NCBI RefSeq assembly: GCF_000342005.1
Contig: NZ_AOHO01000055.1
Coordinates: 115,328-179,327, forward strand
Length of the DNA: 64,000 nt
Reading direction: 5' to 3'
Source of the DNA: Amycolatopsis decaplanina DSM 44594
GTDB taxonomy: Bacteria; Actinomycetota; Actinomycetes; Mycobacteriales; Pseudonocardiaceae
The translations under genes were made by a program, and so were the position numbers. The notes beneath the pieces are model-generated. The model saw only the letters and a list, made by a program, of their open reading frames with translations, had not been told where the DNA came from and did not search any database. Below are positions 35,082 through 43,720 of this stretch, piece by piece (position 1 is the stretch's first letter; the number at the start of each line of letters is the position of its first letter).

Positions 35082-36005
35082 TCATCCCCGCCTGAGTTGC
35101 GCCCCCGGGCTCTGGAGCAACCGGTTCGCGGTGCCCTCGTGGACACCGGTCAGCACGTCGACCGAAGCGAGGTCCACGAGCGCCTTCGTGACGTCCGCGG
35201 CGGAGACCGCCGGGTGCAGGGCCCGGTACAGCGCGGCCACCCCGGCGACGTGCGCGGCGGCCGACGACGTCCCGCTGAGCATCCTGCCGCCGCTCCCCCC
35301 GGCGTTGGGTCCCGGCACGTCCACGCCGGGCGCGAAGAGGTCGACGACCTCGCCGTAGTTCGACGTCGACCCGACCTGATCGCTCGCGTCGGTCGAGCCG
35401 ACGGTGAGCGCTTCGGCCACCCGGCCGGGTGAGAACTTCCCCGCGTCGGTGGCCTCGCCGCCCGCCGGGAGGGCGACCGGGACGACCGCCGCGAGCGCGC
35501 GGACGGCGGCGTCGAGCTGGTCGTTGGCCGCGCCGCCGATGCCGAGGACGGCGACGGCGGGCTGTTGCGCGTTCTGCGTCACCCAGTCGATTCCCGCGAT
35601 GATCTTGTCCGTCGCGCCGCCGCCCTGTGCGTCGATCACCCGGACCGGGACGATCTGCGCGGCCTTCGCGACACCGAAGGTCTTCGACGCGGCGACACCG
35701 GCCAGGTATGTGCCGTGCCCGTTGGTGTCGGAGGTGTCGGTGCCGCCGTTGAGGAAGTCCTTACCGGGTTTCACCCGGCCGCCGAAGTCCGGATGCGCCG
35801 CGTCGACACCGCTGTCGATCACGTAGACCGTGACGTCCTTGGCGTCGGTCTCGTAGTGGTAGAGCTGGTCGAGGCCCGTTCGCTGGTCGATCCGGTCCAG
35901 TCCCCAGTTCGGCGGGTTCTGCTGGACTTCCGTCGCGGAGGCGGGCTGCGCCACGAGTACCAGGAGCGCCAGCGCGGCCATGATCCGTACCAGTCGAATG
36001 ATCAT
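35082..36005 (-). CDS. Secreted subtilase-like protein lacking the oxyanion asparagine
   Basis: 307-residue S8-family protein related to proteinase K/aqualysin. A signal peptide (1-25) leads almost directly to QNPPNWGLDRIDQR, the usual mature start, so the inhibitory I9 propeptide is absent. Catalytic Asp64 (YVIDSGVD), His97 (NGHGTYLAG) and Ser247 (SGTSSAAAHVAG) are present. The oxyanion-hole Asn is replaced by Gly183 (LPAGGEATDA), and the usual GTSMA-PH loop is altered. It may be a weak or non-catalytic relative. No intact propeptide gene is seen nearby. Confidence 0.85.
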   Translation of the reverse strand: MIIRLVRIMAALALLVLVAQPASATEVQQNPPNWGLDRIDQRTGLDQLYHYETDAKDVTVYVIDSGVDAAHPDFGGRVKPGKDFLNGGTDTSDTNGHGTYLAGVAASKTFGVAKAAQIVPVRVIDAQGGGATDKIIAGIDWVTQNAQQPAVAVLGIGGAANDQLDAAVRALAAVVPVALPAGGEATDAGKFSPGRVAEALTVGSTDASDQVGSTSNYGEVVDLFAPGVDVPGPNAGGSGGRMLSGTSSAAAHVAGVAALYRALHPAVSAADVTKALVDLASVDVLTGVHEGTANRLLQSPGAQLRRG

Positions 36006-36050
36006 GTCTTGGCTCTACGCCTGTACCCCGGGGGCGGCAACCCCGGACTG

Positions 36051-37211
36051 TCACCCGTTCGACTGGTCTTGGCCGATGTGACCACTGACCGTCGACTTCG
36101 GGAAGCAGACCAGTGCGTCGAAGGCAATGACGACGTCGACGGGGTTGAACAGGTGCGCGTGCCGGATGCTCCGGGGTCCCTCGGTTCCGCGCCGCGCGCG
36201 GAGGTCCACCAGCCCCGGGCCCTCGGCTTCGACGCTGCCGTCCGCCGGTGCCTCCAGTTCCTGGCGGTACACGGTGAAACCGAGCCGCGCGGCCGGATCC
36301 GGCCTGAGCCCGGTGGTCTCGCCCTCGACCGCGGTGAGTCCCAGCGCGAAGTAGTCGTCGCCGAACTCGGCGGCCAGATGCGTGCCCGCCGAAGGGGAGG
36401 TGAGCCCGGGGAACGGCGAGAACGGCACGCGCTGGAGGTGTCCGTTGTGGAGCATCACGACGATCTTCGTGTCGTCGCCCCTGCGCCGGCGGATCAGCCG
36501 GACGGTCTCGGCCATGTACGCGTCGCGCGAACCGCTCTGCAGGGCGGGCGCGTCGCCGGACATCATCGCGGCGACCTCGGCGAGGTACGCGTCGACGCGC
36601 AAGGCGCCTTCGACGTGGTGCTCCGCGACGGCGGTGTTCCCGTAGACGGGACGCAACGAGGTGAGGTGCGTCTTGAGCCGGGTGAGCGCCGCGGTCGCCG
36701 TGTCCTTGGCGGCGGCGTCGAGGGCGGCGTACTTGGCGGGCGCGTCCGCGCTGCTGACCGACGCGTACCCCTTGGTCGCCTCGATCGCCGCGTCGACGAG
36801 GCCCACCGCGGGCTCGTCCACAGTGGACAGGTAGGCGCGGACCGCGTCGAGCGACGGCACGGGCGAGCCCGCGGAACTCGGCACGTCGAGGCCGTAGTAC
36901 CGGATGTCGCCCCGTTCGCGGAGCCACGTCAGCATTTCGTGTGCCTCGGGCGACTCCCCGAGCGAGAAGGTGAAGCCGTCGCGGCCGATGTCGGCGAGGT
37001 CCCCCGGGGCGCCCTTCAGCCAGTCGTCGACGAGTTTTCCCTCGGCGAAACCGGATTCGAACGCGACGACCCGGAAGCCACGCTGTTCGACGAGGTGGCG
37101 GAGCAAACGATTGCGCAGGTCCCCGAACTCGTGGATGTGGTGGTTGTTCTCACCGATGGCGACAATCCTGGCGTCCCCGATGAGTTCGGCGATCTTCGCT
37201 GGGTCTGACAT
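36051..37211 (-). CDS. Erythromycin esterase-family protein
   Basis: 386-residue cytoplasmic protein. It contains IVAIGENNHHIHEF near the start (the conserved Glu/His of the Ere active site), FRVVAFESGFAEG, and MLHNGHLQR later. Ere enzymes open the lactone of 14-membered macrolides, but most genomic homologues have unknown substrates. ATG 37211 chosen; the open frame continues upstream into the divergent TetR gene. Start codons are only 31 bp apart, so the TetR regulator probably controls it. Confidence 0.85.
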   Translation of the reverse strand: MSDPAKIAELIGDARIVAIGENNHHIHEFGDLRNRLLRHLVEQRGFRVVAFESGFAEGKLVDDWLKGAPGDLADIGRDGFTFSLGESPEAHEMLTWLRERGDIRYYGLDVPSSAGSPVPSLDAVRAYLSTVDEPAVGLVDAAIEATKGYASVSSADAPAKYAALDAAAKDTATAALTRLKTHLTSLRPVYGNTAVAEHHVEGALRVDAYLAEVAAMMSGDAPALQSGSRDAYMAETVRLIRRRRGDDTKIVVMLHNGHLQRVPFSPFPGLTSPSAGTHLAAEFGDDYFALGLTAVEGETTGLRPDPAARLGFTVYRQELEAPADGSVEAEGPGLVDLRARRGTEGPRSIRHAHLFNPVDVVIAFDALVCFPKSTVSGHIGQDQSNG

Positions 37212-37242
37212 ACTGACCACACTAACGCAACAGGAGTAGCAA

Positions 37243-37851
37243 TTGGCAACCTCCGGTACCCAGCGGCCCGGTGGCCGGACCGAACGCACCCGTCAGGCCG
37301 TCCTGCACGCCACCCTCGACCTGCTGGCCGAACGCGGGTTCGGCGAACTGACCGTGGACGCGGTCGCCGAGCGGTCCGGGGTGCACAAGACCACGGTGTA
37401 CCGGCGCTGGTCCTCACCGGACGGTCTCGTCGCCGCCGCGCTGCAGATGGGCGCGGAGGACGACTGGACGGCGCCCGACACCGGGTCGCTCGAGGACGAT
37501 CTGTACGAGGTCGCGGCCGAGGTGGTGCGGTACTTCACCGAGCCCGAGCTGAAGGAACTGCCGACGGCGTCGGTGCTGGCGGCCTTCCAGTCGCCGCAGG
37601 CGGCCGAGGCGCTGCACGACTTCTACCAGGACAGGCACGTGCGCATGGCGCCGATCGCGGAGCGGGCCGTCGCGCGGGGCGAGATCCCTTCCGGTACGGA
37701 TGGCGACGAGCTGGTGCGGGCGGTGTGCGGGCCGATGTTCTACCGGCTTTTCCTGTCGAGGGAAAGCGTCACGGTGGCGGACGCGCGAGCCACGGCGCGG
37801 GCGGTGGCGGTCGCGGCCGCGTCGGGAACCTATGTCCGCTCTCGCAATTAG
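37243..37851 (+). CDS. TetR-family transcriptional regulator
   Basis: 202 residues from a TTG start with AGGAG seven bases upstream. N-terminal TetR helix-turn-helix (RQAVLHATLDLLAERGFGELTVDAVAERSGVHKTTVYRRW cut at residues 14-52), then a helical ligand-binding domain of the TetR_C_11 kind (about 85-190). Divergent from the erythromycin-esterase homologue with almost no intergenic space. Its TAG stop codon lies inside a family C palindrome. Confidence 0.93.
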   Translation: MATSGTQRPGGRTERTRQAVLHATLDLLAERGFGELTVDAVAERSGVHKTTVYRRWSSPDGLVAAALQMGAEDDWTAPDTGSLEDDLYEVAAEVVRYFTEPELKELPTASVLAAFQSPQAAEALHDFYQDRHVRMAPIAERAVARGEIPSGTDGDELVRAVCGPMFYRLFLSRESVTVADARATARAVAVAAASGTYVRSRN

Positions 37852-37868
37852 TCACCTACTTGCGAGAG
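37839..37868. repeat. Palindromic repeat, family C, copy 1
   Basis: CTCTCGCAA pairs with TTGCGAGAG around a centre reading GTAGGTGACTAA on the minus strand. It contains the tetR stop codon (37849-37851). Related copies at 55751 and 56826. Confidence 0.75.
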
Positions 37869-37958
37869 TTGGTCACCCGCTGAGGACAGTTTTACCGTCA
37901 ACACCAAGGACTTCCGGGGCCCACACTGGTCTCTCCGTGCCGAGAGAGGGAGCCCGTC

Positions 37959-38366
37959 ATGACCGAGGAAATCCGGAACCGGCCGCTGGAGATGCCACGC
38001 GGGCTCAAGTTCGTCCGCGGTTTCCTCTGGCTGCAGGCGGTCCTCAACATCCTCGTCAGCGCGCTCGTGACCTCGCTCGCGATCAACGAGCTCGACCACG
38101 GCAACGAGGAAGCGGGCCTCGCCCTGGCGCTGGCGATCCTCGGTTTCGTGGTCGCCGTCGTGCTGATCGCCTGCGCGACAAGGATCTCCCGCGGTTCGGC
38201 CTGGGTGCGGCCGACGGTCATCGCCGTGGAAGGGCTGGCCGTGGTCATGGGGCTGATCAGCCTGGTCAGCGGCGGGGCGATCACCCAGCTGATCGGGATG
38301 GGCATCGCCGTCGGCATCATCGTCATCCTCAACAAACCCGAGGAACGCGCCTGGTTCACCCGCTGA
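37959..38366 (+). CDS. Small four-helix membrane protein
   Basis: 135 residues with about four hydrophobic segments (about 22-45, 53-75, 82-100, 105-125) and a soluble N-terminus EIRNRPLEMPRGLK. ATG preceded by GAGGGAG. No recognised family or catalytic motif. Between tetR and the convergent recG gene. Confidence 0.75.
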   Translation: MTEEIRNRPLEMPRGLKFVRGFLWLQAVLNILVSALVTSLAINELDHGNEEAGLALALAILGFVVAVVLIACATRISRGSAWVRPTVIAVEGLAVVMGLISLVSGGAITQLIGMGIAVGIIVILNKPEERAWFTR

Positions 38367-38441
38367 CGAGGTCGCTCCGGTAGCGCACTTCGGAAAGCGG
38401 GACGTCTGACGGCAAGGTCCGATCGGGCAGAGATGTTCACG

Positions 38442-40595
38442 TCAGCTTTTTTCCAGATACTCGACGCGATCTTCGTCGACGACGTCGGCGATCATATGCG
38501 CCAGCCCCAGGTGATTCCCCAAAGCCGGGTCCTTTTCGACGATTTCCGACGCGCGGGCCCTCGCCTCGGCGATGACCTCCTCGTCCTGCAGCAGCGACAG
38601 CAGTTTCAGGGTCGACTTCTTCCCCGACTGCGCGGCGCCGAGGATGTCGCCCTCGCGGCGCAGTTCCAAGTCCATTCGGGACAGTTCGAACCCGTCCGTC
38701 GTGGACTCGACGGCGGCGAGCCGCTCGCGGGTGGTCGTCCCGTCCAGGGTTTCGGTGACCAGCAGGCACAGTCCCGGAACGCTGCCCCGGCCGACCCGGC
38801 CGCGCAGCTGGTGCAGCTGGCTGATGCCGAAGCGGTCGGCGTCCATGATCACCATCGCTGTCGCGTTCGGCACGTTCACGCCGACCTCGATCACAGTGGT
38901 CGCGACGAGCACGTCCAGGTCACCCTTGGAGAACGCCTGCATCACGGCGTCCTTGTCGTCGGCGGGCATCCTGCCGTGCAGGGCCCCGATCTTGAGCCCC
39001 TTCAACGGCCCTTCGGCCAGCTCGGGCGCCACGTCGAGGACGGCGAGCGCCGGCCGTTTGTCGCCCTTGTCCGACGCCGGTTCGTCGCCGATGCGCGGGC
39101 AGACGATGTAGGCCTGATGTCCCTTGCCGCATTCCTCGCGGACCCGCTGCCAGGCCCTGTCCAGCCACGCGGGCCGTTCCGCGACCGGCACCACCGACGT
39201 CTTGATCGGCGACCGGCCGGCGGGCATCACGCGCAGCGCGGACGTCTCCAGGTCGCCGTAGACGGTCATCGCGACCGTGCGCGGGATGGGCGTCGCCGTC
39301 ATGACCAGGACGTGCGGGCTCGTCTCGTCGGAACCGCGGGAGCGCAGCGCGTCCCGCTGCTCCACCCCGAAGCGGTGCTGCTCGTCGACCACGACCAGGC
39401 CGAGGTCCGCGAAGGACACCGTGTCCTGGATGAGCGCGTGCGTGCCGACGACGATCCCGGCCTCGCCGCTGACCGTCTCCAGCAACGCCTTCTTGCGTTC
39501 CTTGGCGCCCATCGAACCGGTCAGCAGGGTCACCCGCGTCGCGTTCTCCGCGCCGCCGAGCTCACCCGCCTGCCCGAGGTCGCCGAGCATCTCGCGCAGC
39601 GACCGGGCGTGCTGCGCGGCGAGGACCTCCGTCGGCGCGAGCATCGCCGCCTGCCGCCCGGAATCGACGACCTGCAACATGGCGCGCAGCGCGACCACCG
39701 TCTTGCCGGAACCGACCTCGCCCTGCAGCAACCGGTTCATCGGATGCTCGGTGGACAGGTCACGGGCGATCTCGTCGCCGATCTCCTGCTGGCCGGAGGT
39801 CAGCGCGAACGGGAGCCGCTTGTCGAAGGCGTCGAGGATGCCGCCGTCCTTGTGCGGACAGGCTTTCGCGGGCCGCGAGACCAGGGAATGCCTTCGCTGC
39901 GCGAAAATCAGCTGCACCGCCATGGCTTCGTCCCATTTGAGCCTGCGGCGCGCGGAGTTCAGCGCGTCCCAGCCCGACGGGCGGTGGATGCCGCGCAACG
40001 CGCTTTCCAGGCTGGGCAGGCCGTACCGGGCCAGCAGTTCCGTCGGCATCGGGTCTTCTTCGACCTCCAGCACGTCCAGCACCTGCCGCACGCTCTTGGC
40101 GATCACCCACGTCGGGATCCCCTGCGCCGCCGGGTACACCGGGATGATCTCGGCGAGGAAATCGTCCAGCGCCTCGGCTTCCCGGTCCGCCTCGAACAGT
40201 TCGTACTCGGGGTTCGCCAGCTGCAGGACGTCGCGGAAGGCGGTGACCTTGCCAGCGAAGAGCCCGTTCTTGCCTGGCACGAGCTCCTTTTCGCGCCAGG
40301 CCTGGTTGAAGAAGGTGCACTGCAGGCGGCGTTTGCCGTCGGTGATCACCATTTCGAGCAAGGTGCCGTTGCGCGCCTTCATCCGGCGCTTGTTGACCCG
40401 CTCGATCCGCGCCATCACGGTCGCGTGCTCACCGAGTTCGAGCCCGGCGATGTCGGTGAGCTGACCGCGTTCGGCGTAACGGCGGGGGTAGTGGCGCAGG
40501 AGGTCGCTGACCGTCTCGATCTTGAGGCCCTTGGCGAGGGCCTTCGCCGTCGCCGCGCCCACGACCAGCTTGAGGTCCGCGCGCAGGTTGGTCAT
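38442..40595 (-). CDS. recG: ATP-dependent DNA helicase RecG
   Basis: 717-residue branch-migrating helicase that remodels stalled forks and Holliday junctions. It has an N-terminal wedge/OB domain (about 60-160), Walker A GEVGSGKT, motif II DEQHRFG, TATPIPRT, and the C-terminal QLRGRVGRG motif VI. Length is typical. It begins four bases after the DAK2-domain gene stop codon, so the two are coupled as in Mycobacterium. Confidence 0.97.
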   Translation of the reverse strand: MTNLRADLKLVVGAATAKALAKGLKIETVSDLLRHYPRRYAERGQLTDIAGLELGEHATVMARIERVNKRRMKARNGTLLEMVITDGKRRLQCTFFNQAWREKELVPGKNGLFAGKVTAFRDVLQLANPEYELFEADREAEALDDFLAEIIPVYPAAQGIPTWVIAKSVRQVLDVLEVEEDPMPTELLARYGLPSLESALRGIHRPSGWDALNSARRRLKWDEAMAVQLIFAQRRHSLVSRPAKACPHKDGGILDAFDKRLPFALTSGQQEIGDEIARDLSTEHPMNRLLQGEVGSGKTVVALRAMLQVVDSGRQAAMLAPTEVLAAQHARSLREMLGDLGQAGELGGAENATRVTLLTGSMGAKERKKALLETVSGEAGIVVGTHALIQDTVSFADLGLVVVDEQHRFGVEQRDALRSRGSDETSPHVLVMTATPIPRTVAMTVYGDLETSALRVMPAGRSPIKTSVVPVAERPAWLDRAWQRVREECGKGHQAYIVCPRIGDEPASDKGDKRPALAVLDVAPELAEGPLKGLKIGALHGRMPADDKDAVMQAFSKGDLDVLVATTVIEVGVNVPNATAMVIMDADRFGISQLHQLRGRVGRGSVPGLCLLVTETLDGTTTRERLAAVESTTDGFELSRMDLELRREGDILGAAQSGKKSTLKLLSLLQDEEVIAEARARASEIVEKDPALGNHLGLAHMIADVVDEDRVEYLEKS

Positions 40596-40599
40596 GCGG

Positions 40600-42183
40600 T
40601 CACTCCACCCCCATCAGCAGCACGGCGTCGGACTGGCCGCCGGCGTAACTCGTCACTTCGACCTCGGGATGCTCCAGGCGGAGCCGGTCGGCCAGCTCAC
40701 CGGGCAGCCGGACCGGCACGTCCACGCCGGTCAGCACGGTGACCAGTTCGCCGCCGAGGGCCAGCATCCGGTTCAGCACACCGACCGCCGCCGCGACCAG
40801 GCTCGTCTCCGAGGCGGGCGCGGGCTCGATCAGCACGACCTCGCCGTCGACGAGGCCGACGACGTCACCGGCCTGCGCCCGGCCCACCCAGGTTAGCGAC
40901 TCCTCCTGCGCGATCCGCAGTTCGCCACGCCTGGTGGCGGCGGCCGCTTCGGCCATCGCGACCACGTCGTCGTTGGTGCGGCGGTCCTTGTCGTGGACGG
41001 CCAGCGCGGCGAGCACCTGGACGGGTGACACGCACGGGATGACGACGACGTCGCGGTCCGCGGCCATCGCGTGCCCCGCCGCCGCGTCGGCCGCCGCGGT
41101 CAGCTCCTGACCGCCCGGAAGAACGGTGACGTGGTGCCCGGCCGCCTCGTTGATCAGGCCCAGCATCTCTTCGACCGTCGGCGACACCCCCGGCGGCACG
41201 GACAGCACCGCGACGCCCTCGGCCCGCAACAGCTCGGCCAGCGGTCCGCCGTGGACCACGGCGACCACCGACCGGTCGATCCCGCCGCCGACCTCGACCG
41301 GGGTCGGCGTGATCAGCGGCTCGACCCTTACCTTGCGGGGACGGCCGAGCTCGATCCCGGCCTCCAGCGCCGCGCCGATGTCCGCGCAGTGCACGTGGAC
41401 GGCGTACGCGCCGGCGCCGTCCCCGGCGACCGTGACGCTGTCGCCGAGGCCGCTGAGGGTCTTGCGAAGCCCGGGAAGACTGCCCTCGTCGACGCCGTCG
41501 AGCAGGTACATGACCTCCCAGGCCGTCGGCGCGTCGATCGTGTGATGGTGATGTGCCTCGAGCGGATGCTCCGGCTCGGTGAGGCCGCCGGAGATCACGC
41601 CGGAAAGGGCGTCGAGAACCGCGACCAGGCCGCGGGCGCCGGCGTCGACCACACCGGCCACCGCCAGGACGGGCAGCTGCTTCGGGGTCTCTTCGAGGGC
41701 TTCGGCGGCGACGCTCGCCGCCGCGGCGGCCACCTCTTCGAGTGACCCTGTCGCGTCGCGGACGGCCGCGGCGACGGTGTGGAGCACGGTCAGGATGGTT
41801 CCGGCCACCGGGCGGCTCACCGCCCCCGTGGCGGCCCTGTCCGCGCACCCGAGCGCCTCCGCGAGACCGGGCCCGTCGAGCTCCCTGGCGCTCGCCGACT
41901 CGGCGATCCCGCGCACGACCTGCGACATGATCACGCCCGAATTGCCCTTGGCCGCGGCGACCGCGCCCTTCGCGAACGCCGCCAGCGCCTCGGCGGTCGT
42001 CGCTGGGTCGGCCTCCGCCAGCGCGTCGCGGGCCGCGGTCATGGTGAACAGCAGATTGGAGCCGGTGTCGGAGTCGGCGACCGGGTAGACGTTGATGCCG
42101 TCGATCGCCGGCCGCAGCACCGCCAAGCTGTGCACACAGGCCGCAGACCAGGCCGACACCGCCGCCACGTCCAGCACCCGCAC
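40600..42183 (-). CDS. DAK2/DegV-type protein (FakA-like fatty-acid kinase ATP-binding subunit)
   Basis: 527 residues. The N-terminal DhaL domain has INVYPVADSDTGSN, whose paired Asp residues bind Mg-ATP, and KGNSGVIMSQVVRG. A middle region and a DegV-like C-terminal domain follow (GGQSDAVLLMGVE at the end). In Firmicutes, FakA phosphorylates fatty acids bound by FakB; no FakB gene is in the window. A run of four His (LEAHHHHTID) lies between domains. GTG 42183 has AGGAGG seven bases upstream; the frame stays open to 42702 but without similarity. Divergent from rpmB. Confidence 0.88.
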   Translation of the reverse strand: MRVLDVAAVSAWSAACVHSLAVLRPAIDGINVYPVADSDTGSNLLFTMTAARDALAEADPATTAEALAAFAKGAVAAAKGNSGVIMSQVVRGIAESASARELDGPGLAEALGCADRAATGAVSRPVAGTILTVLHTVAAAVRDATGSLEEVAAAAASVAAEALEETPKQLPVLAVAGVVDAGARGLVAVLDALSGVISGGLTEPEHPLEAHHHHTIDAPTAWEVMYLLDGVDEGSLPGLRKTLSGLGDSVTVAGDGAGAYAVHVHCADIGAALEAGIELGRPRKVRVEPLITPTPVEVGGGIDRSVVAVVHGGPLAELLRAEGVAVLSVPPGVSPTVEEMLGLINEAAGHHVTVLPGGQELTAAADAAAGHAMAADRDVVVIPCVSPVQVLAALAVHDKDRRTNDDVVAMAEAAAATRRGELRIAQEESLTWVGRAQAGDVVGLVDGEVVLIEPAPASETSLVAAAVGVLNRMLALGGELVTVLTGVDVPVRLPGELADRLRLEHPEVEVTSYAGGQSDAVLLMGVE

Positions 42184-42315
42184 CCCGTAACCTCCTACCT
42201 GTTCCAGCGAGGGTATCGACCCGGTGCCGGAGGGCTCTGAGCCACTGGTTACTATGGTCGAGTTGCCCAGCGTGCTGGGCACCATTCTTTCGTCCCAGAT
42301 CCAGAGGAGTTCGAC

Positions 42316-42507
42316 GTGGCTGCCGTGTGCGACGTCTGTGGCAAGGGACCGGGCTTTGGCAAGTCGGTCTCGCACTCCCACCGGCGTACCAACCGCCGGT
42401 GGAACCCGAACATCCAGACCGTTCACGCCAAGATCGGTCTGTCCCAGCGCAAGCGCCTGAACGCCTGCACCTCGTGCATCAAGGCGGGCAAGGTCGTTCG
42501 CGGCTGA
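42316..42507 (+). CDS. rpmB: 50S ribosomal protein L28, zinc-ribbon form
   Basis: 63-residue ribosomal protein. It starts (M)AAVCDVCGKGPGFG and has CTSC near the end, the four-cysteine zinc form. Typical HSHRRTNRRWNPN motif. GTG start with GAGGAG upstream. A canonical terminator follows at 42523. Confidence 0.97.
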   Translation: MAAVCDVCGKGPGFGKSVSHSHRRTNRRWNPNIQTVHAKIGLSQRKRLNACTSCIKAGKVVRG

Positions 42508-42522
42508 ACCGGGTTTTTGGGG

Positions 42523-42558
42523 AATGGCGGGTGCTCTTCGGAGCACCCGCCATTTTTT
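42523..42558 (+). terminator. Rho-independent terminator of rpmB
   Basis: 14-bp perfect stem (arm AATGGCGGGTGCTC), loop TTCG, followed by six T. The only textbook intrinsic terminator I see in the window. Confidence 0.95.
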
Positions 42559-42615
42559 ATGGGCGCGTGGGCGTGGGTCCAGGTGGTCTCTGCCGGACTT
42601 TCCCCGCTCTCGCAA

Positions 42616-42670
42616 GTCCGTGAAGGCCTCCTTGAGGGACCCTGAGTCCCTCAAGGAGGCCTTCACGGAC
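42616..42670. repeat. Palindromic intergenic repeat, family B, copy 4
   Basis: 25-bp perfect arms (start GTCCGTGAAGGCC), loop CCTGA. Confidence 0.9.
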
Positions 42671-42713
42671 AGCAGCGTCGCCTCAGGAGTCACACCGGTC
42701 ACTACTTCCTCCC

Positions 42714-42774
42714 GAAGTACATGAAGGCCCCCTTCCTTGCGCCTAGCGCAAGGAAGGGGGCCTTCATGTACTTC
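42714..42774. repeat. Family B-like palindrome, 29-bp arms
   Basis: Arms 42714-42742 and 42746-42774 (start GAAGTACATGAAGGCC), loop CTA. The longest perfect stem in the window, nine bases beyond the ung stop codon. Shares the TGAAGGCC half with family B. Confidence 0.9.
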
Positions 42775-42783
42775 AAGCGACGC

Positions 42784-43461
42784 TCAGGGCAGCTTCCAGT
42801 CCACGGGGTCGGCGCCCTGGTCGGCGAGCAGCTGGTTCGCCCGGCTGAAGGGCCGCGAGCCGAAGAAGCCGGAGTGCGCCGAAAGCGGGCTCGGGTGCGC
42901 CGACTCGATGCACGGCACCTTTCCCAGCATCGGCTTCAGGTTCCGCGCGTTGCGGCCCCACAGGATCGCCACCATCGGCTCGTCCCGCGCGGAGAGGGCC
43001 TTGATGGCCTGCTCGGTGACCTCTTCCCAGCCCTTGCCCTGGTGCGAGTTCGACTTGCCCGGCTGCACCGTCAGCGCCCTGTTGAGCAGCAGAACCCCCT
43101 GGTCGGCCCACGGCGTCAGGTCGCCGTTCGACGGCAGCGGGTGCCCGAGGTCCTCGCAGTACTCCTTGTAGATGTTGATCAGGCTCTTCGGGATCGGCCG
43201 GACGTCCGGCGCCACCGAGAAGCTCAGCCCGACCGCGTGCCCGGGCGTCGGGTACGGGTCCTGGCCGACGATCAGCACCCGCACGTCGTGGAACGGCTGC
43301 TGGAAGGCCCGCAGCACGTGCTCCCCGGCCGGGAGGTAGGTCCGGCCGGCGGCGATCTCCGCGCGGAGGAACTCCCCCATCGCGGCGACCTGCGGCGCCA
43401 CCGGTTCGAGGGCCTTCGCCCAGCCTGCTTCGACGATGTCCTGCAGCGGTCGTGCGGTCAC
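42784..43461 (-). CDS. ung: Uracil-DNA glycosylase
   Basis: 225-residue family-1 enzyme that removes uracil from DNA. It has the catalytic motif GQDPYP (Asp water activator), LLLNRALTV, ILWGRNA, and the Leu-intercalation loop HPSPLSAHSGF. Length normal. A MITE-like element and the gamma-carbonic-anhydrase gene lie upstream. Located between rpmB and thiL as in Mycobacterium. Confidence 0.97.
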   Translation of the reverse strand: MTARPLQDIVEAGWAKALEPVAPQVAAMGEFLRAEIAAGRTYLPAGEHVLRAFQQPFHDVRVLIVGQDPYPTPGHAVGLSFSVAPDVRPIPKSLINIYKEYCEDLGHPLPSNGDLTPWADQGVLLLNRALTVQPGKSNSHQGKGWEEVTEQAIKALSARDEPMVAILWGRNARNLKPMLGKVPCIESAHPSPLSAHSGFFGSRPFSRANQLLADQGADPVDWKLP

Positions 43462-43554
43462 GGCGTGCGAGCTTACTCAGGCCGGTCGAGGCCTGTTTTT
43501 CCGCCTGCCTGAGACACCCGTCACAAGCGGGGGTGACACGTCGTGGACAGCGCT

Positions 43555-43720
43555 TAGGGCGTGTTTCATAAGCCTGTTCGATGGGCTTCGTGATCCAGGT
43601 GGTTCCTGACGGTGCGGGCGGATCGGCCTCGTACCGGGTCGTACTCGGCCGCATCCGCCCGTGCCGTCAGGGACCGCCTGGGCGCGAAGACCGCGAACTT
43701 GGCTTATGAAACACGCCCTA
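43555..43720. mobile_element. 166-bp MITE-like element with 20-bp perfect terminal inverted repeats
   Basis: Both ends read TAGGGCGTGTTTCATAAGCC inward (43555-43574 and 43701-43720). The outer TA may be a duplicated target. An inner imperfect inverted repeat (about 43599-43626 with 43654-43681) makes the whole element fold on itself. No coding capacity. Its right end supplies the stop codon of the adjacent carbonic-anhydrase-like gene. Parent transposase not in the window. Confidence 0.85.

Noticed and set aside
37212..37242. Defined operator between the erythromycin-esterase and tetR genes
   Set aside because: Only 31 bp and no convincing palindrome; a site may extend into either gene but cannot be defined by eye.
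40600..42702. 700-codon version of the DAK2-domain gene
   Set aside because: The extension runs through the divergent rpmB gene and a palindrome; GTG 42183 has a strong ribosome-binding site.
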